A program made the position numbers and the translations under genes. From NCBI GenBank assembly GCA_003194525.1, contig NBIV01000017.1:124001-188000 (forward strand): a DNA stretch of 64,000 nucleotides, read 5' to 3'. Below, one piece after another: positions 60,297 through 64,000 of the stretch (positions are counted from its first letter, which is position 1; every line of letters begins with the position of its first letter). The stretch comes from Gracilariopsis chorda (taxonomy: Eukaryota > Rhodophyta > Florideophyceae > Gracilariales > Gracilariaceae). The notes under the pieces are model-generated. The model was given only the letters and a program-made list of their open reading frames with translations, searched no databases and had not been told where the DNA came from.

Positions 60297-62252
60297 ATGG
60301 TTTCTTCATTTCTGCGCTTTGCGGTACTTCTTGCGGCTTTCTTCGGTGTGTTAACCGTCACCGTCGCAGATGATTCGGCTAAAGATCTTGGCCCCGTCAT
60401 CGGCATTGATCTAGGCACCACCTATTCTTGCGTTGGTGTCGTTGAAAACGGCAACGTCGAAATCATTCCCAACGATCAGGGTAACAGAATCACTCCGAGT
60501 TATGTTGCCTTCGCTGACCAAACTTCGGAGCGTCTTGTCGGAGACGCTGCCAAGAATCAGGCTGCTTCCAATCCGCTTAACACAGTCTTCGATGTCAAGC
60601 GCTTAATTGGACGCCGGTACACTGAACCAACAGTGCAACGCGACAAGAAGCTGCTTCCATTCCGAATTATTTCGAAGGATGGCAAACCTCACGTTGAAGT
60701 TACCCTCAATGGAGACAGCAAGGCGTTTTCTCCGGAGGAGATCTCGGCTATGGTGCTGGCAAAGCTCAAGAAGACTGCCGAAGACTATCTAGGAAGAAAG
60801 GTCACTCGCGCTGTTGTCACAGTCCCGGCTTACTTCAACGATGCGCAGCGATCGGCCACACGAGATGCTGGTGTCATCGCTGGCTTGGATGTGCTTCGTA
60901 TCATAAATGAACCCACAGCTGCTGCTCTAGCCTACGGTCTAGATAAGACCAAGGACGATGAGGAAAAGAACATCCTTGTATTTGACCTTGGTGGTGGCAC
61001 CTTTGATGTAACGCTCCTTACAATGGACAAGGGAGTATTCGAAGTTTTGGCCACAAATGGAGATACCCATCTGGGTGGTGAAGACTTCGACCAAAGGTTA
61101 ATGGAGTACTTTGTGAACTTGTGGAAACGGAAGAACGGAGACGACATGAGTAAGGATAAGCGTGCACTTGGTAAGCTCCGTCGTGAGGTTGAAAAAGCCA
61201 AGCGTGAGTTGTCATCAAAGACCCAGGTTCGTGTAGAGATTGAAGCCTTATTCGATGGCAAGGATTTGTCTGAAACCCTTTCCCGAGCCAGATTCGAACA
61301 GCTCAACGAAGATCTGTTCAAAAAGACCCTGAAACCCGTTGCTAAGGTGCTCAAGGATTCTGGGTTAAAGAAAAATGAAATCAATGAGATTGTTCTCGTC
61401 GGTGGGTCCACGAGGATTCCGAAGATTAAGGAACTTGTTCGGGGATTCTTTGATGACAAAGACCCACACACCGATATCAATCCTGATGAAGCCATCGCAT
61501 ACGGAGCCGCAATTCAGGCTGGTATTCTATCTGGTGACAGTGATATCATGAAGAAGAATCTCGTCTTGTTAGACGTCACCCCTCTTTCCTTGGGTATTGA
61601 AACCCTTGGTGGTGTGATGAGCAAGATCATCAAGCGTAATACTGTTGTGCCCACAAAGAAGAGCGAATCGTTCACCACGACAGTTGACAACCAGCAAACT
61701 ATTGCGGTTCATGTATATGAAGGTGAACGGGCCATGACGAAGGATTGTCATCTTCTTGGTCAGTTTGATCTCACAGGTATCCCGCCAGCGCCCAAAGGGC
61801 AGCCACAAATCATCGTTACATTTGATATCGATGAAAATGGTATCGTAAAAGTTACAGCCGAAGATAGAGGCTCGAAGAACAAGAAGGAAATCACCATTGA
61901 AGACCGTAACTCTGGAAGACTCTCTGCCGAAGAGATCGAACGCATGGTCCGCGAAGCAGAAGAGTATGCTGATGAAGATGCCGCAGTATCAGCCAAGATT
62001 GAATCAAAGCAGGAACTTGAGGCGTACATAACAAGTTTGCGCAAGAGGATTGAATCCATGGGTGCTCAGATTGCTTCTGATGACAAGAGCGATCTTGAGA
62101 GCAGCATTACCGATGCAGAACAATTTTTGCGTGATATTGATTTCTCCTCAACGGAGGTTGATGCGATTGACGAACGGCGAAAGGCCCTCGAGGAGCAGGC
62201 TCTTCCTCTTCTGGGCAGTGATGCTGGCTACCGGGAGAAGGATGAACTTTAA
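60297..62252 (+). CDS. BiP: BiP, ER-lumen HSP70 chaperone
   Basis: The 651 residues form a full HSP70. The signal peptide (about 1-24, [20 protein letters not shown]) is followed by the ATPase domain ([20 protein letters not shown] at 35, [47 protein letters not shown]), the linker and substrate-binding domain ([19 protein letters not shown], then [20 protein letters not shown]) and an alpha-helical lid. It ends in KDEL, the ER retrieval signal. It would fold secreted and membrane proteins and gate the Sec61 channel. No intron is seen. It neighbours TMCO1, another ER component. Identity is certain at family level; location follows from the signal peptide and KDEL. Confidence 0.97.
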   Translation: MVSSFLRFAVLLAAFFGVLTVTVADDSAKDLGPVIGIDLGTTYSCVGVVENGNVEIIPNDQGNRITPSYVAFADQTSERLVGDAAKNQAASNPLNTVFDVKRLIGRRYTEPTVQRDKKLLPFRIISKDGKPHVEVTLNGDSKAFSPEEISAMVLAKLKKTAEDYLGRKVTRAVVTVPAYFNDAQRSATRDAGVIAGLDVLRIINEPTAAALAYGLDKTKDDEEKNILVFDLGGGTFDVTLLTMDKGVFEVLATNGDTHLGGEDFDQRLMEYFVNLWKRKNGDDMSKDKRALGKLRREVEKAKRELSSKTQVRVEIEALFDGKDLSETLSRARFEQLNEDLFKKTLKPVAKVLKDSGLKKNEINEIVLVGGSTRIPKIKELVRGFFDDKDPHTDINPDEAIAYGAAIQAGILSGDSDIMKKNLVLLDVTPLSLGIETLGGVMSKIIKRNTVVPTKKSESFTTTVDNQQTIAVHVYEGERAMTKDCHLLGQFDLTGIPPAPKGQPQIIVTFDIDENGIVKVTAEDRGSKNKKEITIEDRNSGRLSAEEIERMVREAEEYADEDAAVSAKIESKQELEAYITSLRKRIESMGAQIASDDKSDLESSITDAEQFLRDIDFSSTEVDAIDERRKALEEQALPLLGSDAGYREKDEL

Positions 62253-62512
62253 CAGCATAACTACACCAATTGTTTGCAGAGACGATTCGAATTATGGAAA
62301 CAGGTGTGCACTTGGTCAACGGGTTGCACTTTATGGGTTGTCCATATGATCGGGTTGGTGCATGGAACAGGGTTCATATCATATCTGAAGTGCTTGTCAG
62401 TGATAAACGGCAAGTAGTTTCGAAACCTATGCCAGCAATCAGAAGTCATACTTCTAGTCTACGTCGGCAAGATGGACAGAACGTTGAAGCCATAAACGGA
62501 GGAATAAACCTT

Positions 62513-62995
62513 TCAAGCTGAGCTTTTCATGCACATATCCTGTGCTTCGCTAATGTCAGTGTAGAATTCACCTTGCTGAAGAGTCTCCCTGTGTGTGAAC
62601 CGGGTGCCAAACTCATCAATCTTGCAGTACGATATCATCTTCTCAAAAATCGCCGGGTTGTGAAAATTCTTATTCTTCCTTATCATCTTTGTGAATGACT
62701 GGTTTCTTCCGTCGGAATGCTTGACGCCTTTTCTCACCGACATGATCCAGTCAGCTAGCCTTGACCCACCTAATACCTCATTATTCGCGCGAGCCGAAGA
62801 TTCAAGATCATGTTCATCCAAACGATTAGCACCTTTTTTCTCTGCATTTGCCGAATCCACTCGAGTACTTGCACTCACTTCCGCCCTTTTTGAAACGTTG
62901 AGCACTGTAAATTCTTCGCTCCCTCCATCACTTTCGCCTGCCTCTTCCGCATGCGCTCCGGACGCCGAAGAATTAGATTCATACTCTCTAGTCAT
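62513..62995 (-). CDS. HCNGP / SAP30BP-like protein
   Basis: The first ATG gives 160 residues. The N-terminal half is acidic and Ser/Glu-rich (EYESNSSASGAHAEEAGESD). The C-terminal half holds the HCNGP domain core: FTKMIRKNKNFHNPAIFEKM followed by ISYCKIDEFGTRFT, with the family's F-x-N-P and I-D-E-x-G-T motifs. Human SAP30BP binds the SAP30 corepressor and acts in transcription and splicing of short introns. The open frame extends 25 codons upstream (GTG start) and an upstream exon cannot be excluded; a T-rich tract ending in AG just before the ATG could be an acceptor. Confidence 0.7.
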   Translation of the reverse strand: MTREYESNSSASGAHAEEAGESDGGSEEFTVLNVSKRAEVSASTRVDSANAEKKGANRLDEHDLESSARANNEVLGGSRLADWIMSVRKGVKHSDGRNQSFTKMIRKNKNFHNPAIFEKMISYCKIDEFGTRFTHRETLQQGEFYTDISEAQDMCMKSSA

Positions 62996-63952
62996 TCCCC
63001 AAAAGCCTTTTACAATACCGAGAAGAAAAGGAGCCGTAAAGAGTTGCCTTACTAGGCACAAGAGAAACACCGGGCTTCTGGATGTATATCAGGCAACACA
63101 ACGAGTTTTTCTCGGAACAGGATTCCAATCGTACGTGGATACACAGTAAAATAGATCAAAGAGTAGTTCAACAGTGTTGAATTCAACACCTGCACCTACC
63201 TTCGTACCCTTGGTAGCTCTATGATACTGTAGGTTAGCAGTTACTGCTTCCCTTGGTAGCAAGTTGCTACAGTCCTACTTCGTAACAGAAGCAATCGAAG
63301 GTGAAGCTACGTGCGGTAACTTACTGACGTCATCCTTCCAAGAGAGCTCCACTCCGCGATTCCTGTGATGGATGACACACGAGATTGTTCGGATGAGCAT
63401 CAACTTGTACCTTTGTAAGGTACCTAGACTTCGATTATCACTCACAATTTATCAGACACCATAAATATCGACCCTGAAACTAAAGGAATGCGTTCTTCTT
63501 CTGGGATGCGGTTTTCAATTTAAATTTGCAGCAAAGGCTTCGACGGCATCCTCATGCTTCGTCCCCCAAATGTGAGAGGCTAGGCCAAACCATGAATCTC
63601 AATAAGTTGGAAAAGTATCATGGATCATTGGCTCATTGCATTCTAAAATGTCGATCTGGCATCATGCGTGTTTCATAAACCGAAGGACCTTCCCATTCCT
63701 TGGTAAAGAACGCTTGGTCCCGTTAGGAGCCTTGCCGTGTCCTTGGAATTAGGAATACGGCTCGGATTTAATGGCACTGCACAGAAACACACACACACAT
63801 ATATACGGTCGTCTGCTAATCTCGCGAGAAATGATATACAAATTTAAACATGTTCATCTTGTGAGTGTCATCCTCCTTTCTATTTATTGACACCAGCATC
63901 CTGATTCACTCTCTCTGGATTTGGGGGTGACTAGCATACGTCATATATAAGA
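62996..63952. other. Intergenic, microsatellite and palindrome only
   Basis: No gene is seen. It holds a 16-bp palindrome GTGTTGAATTCAACAC at 63174-63189 and a short CA/TA microsatellite near 63788-63806. Confidence 0.4.
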
Positions 63953-64000
63953 ATGGCGAACAAAAACCCAACCTATGAGGAAAAGAGTGAGGCTGTTCTT
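63953..64000 (+). CDS. Possible gene start, cut by window end
   Basis: An ATG preceded by TATATAAGA opens a frame reading MANKNPTYEEKSEAVL to the last base. Sixteen codons are too few to name a family. The start could belong to a transposase or a host gene continuing beyond the window. Confidence 0.25.
   Translation, partial: MANKNPTYEEKSEAVL

Noticed and set aside
1..64000. tRNA or rRNA genes
   Set aside because: I looked for T-arm-like GGTTCGAATCC words and cloverleaf partners by eye and saw no convincing case. A covariance-model scan (tRNAscan-SE, Infernal) would be decisive.

Overview
The window looks like a nuclear scaffold from a eukaryotic alga, most probably a florideophyte red alga of the Chondrus type. 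The assignment is an inference. It rests on compact, mostly intronless genes with short GT-AG introns where introns occur, a plant-like telobox Myb domain, UFM1-pathway and TMCO1 genes (which argue against a fungus), a secreted LPMO-like protein of a type I recall from oomycetes and algae, and a mix of Copia, Gypsy, PIF/Harbinger and Plavaka-like transposons.

Layout. About 1-36 kb is a transposon graveyard. It holds a broken alpha/beta-hydrolase-like frame, a PIF/Harbinger-type transposase (1.7-3.0 kb), a Ty1/Copia element whose pol stops before RNase H (3.8-8.0 kb), minisatellites, a broken fragment of a bacterial-type DNA polymerase III alpha subunit (11.35-12.07 kb), and a Plavaka/CACTA-like pair of convergent large frames (13.1-18.7 kb), one of them split by a single amber codon. 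The clearest structure is a nest at 24.8-35.7 kb. A PIF/Harbinger element has matching terminal inverted repeats and a TTA target duplication. Near its right end it was invaded by a Ty3/Gypsy-type LTR element that has two 170-bp TG...CA LTRs and a GGGAA target duplication. Both elements are coding-dead.

From 36.2 kb to about 63 kb the sequence becomes an ordinary gene block: AIM24-like protein, a two-exon LPMO-like secreted protein, delta-12 type fatty acid desaturase, DUF1963 protein, UFSP2 (UFM1 protease), membrane-anchored PEBP-like protein, UPF0126/glycine-transporter-like membrane protein, EF-hand protein, a very large telobox-Myb protein, a USP36/42-like deubiquitinase, TMCO1 (three exons), the ER chaperone BiP with a KDEL tail, and an HCNGP/SAP30BP-like protein. 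A possible partial gene starts at the right edge. Several of these act at the endoplasmic reticulum (desaturase, TMCO1, BiP, and UFSP2 through UFMylation). In a eukaryote, neighbourhood alone does not show that they are co-regulated. No tRNA, rRNA or CRISPR array was recognised by eye.
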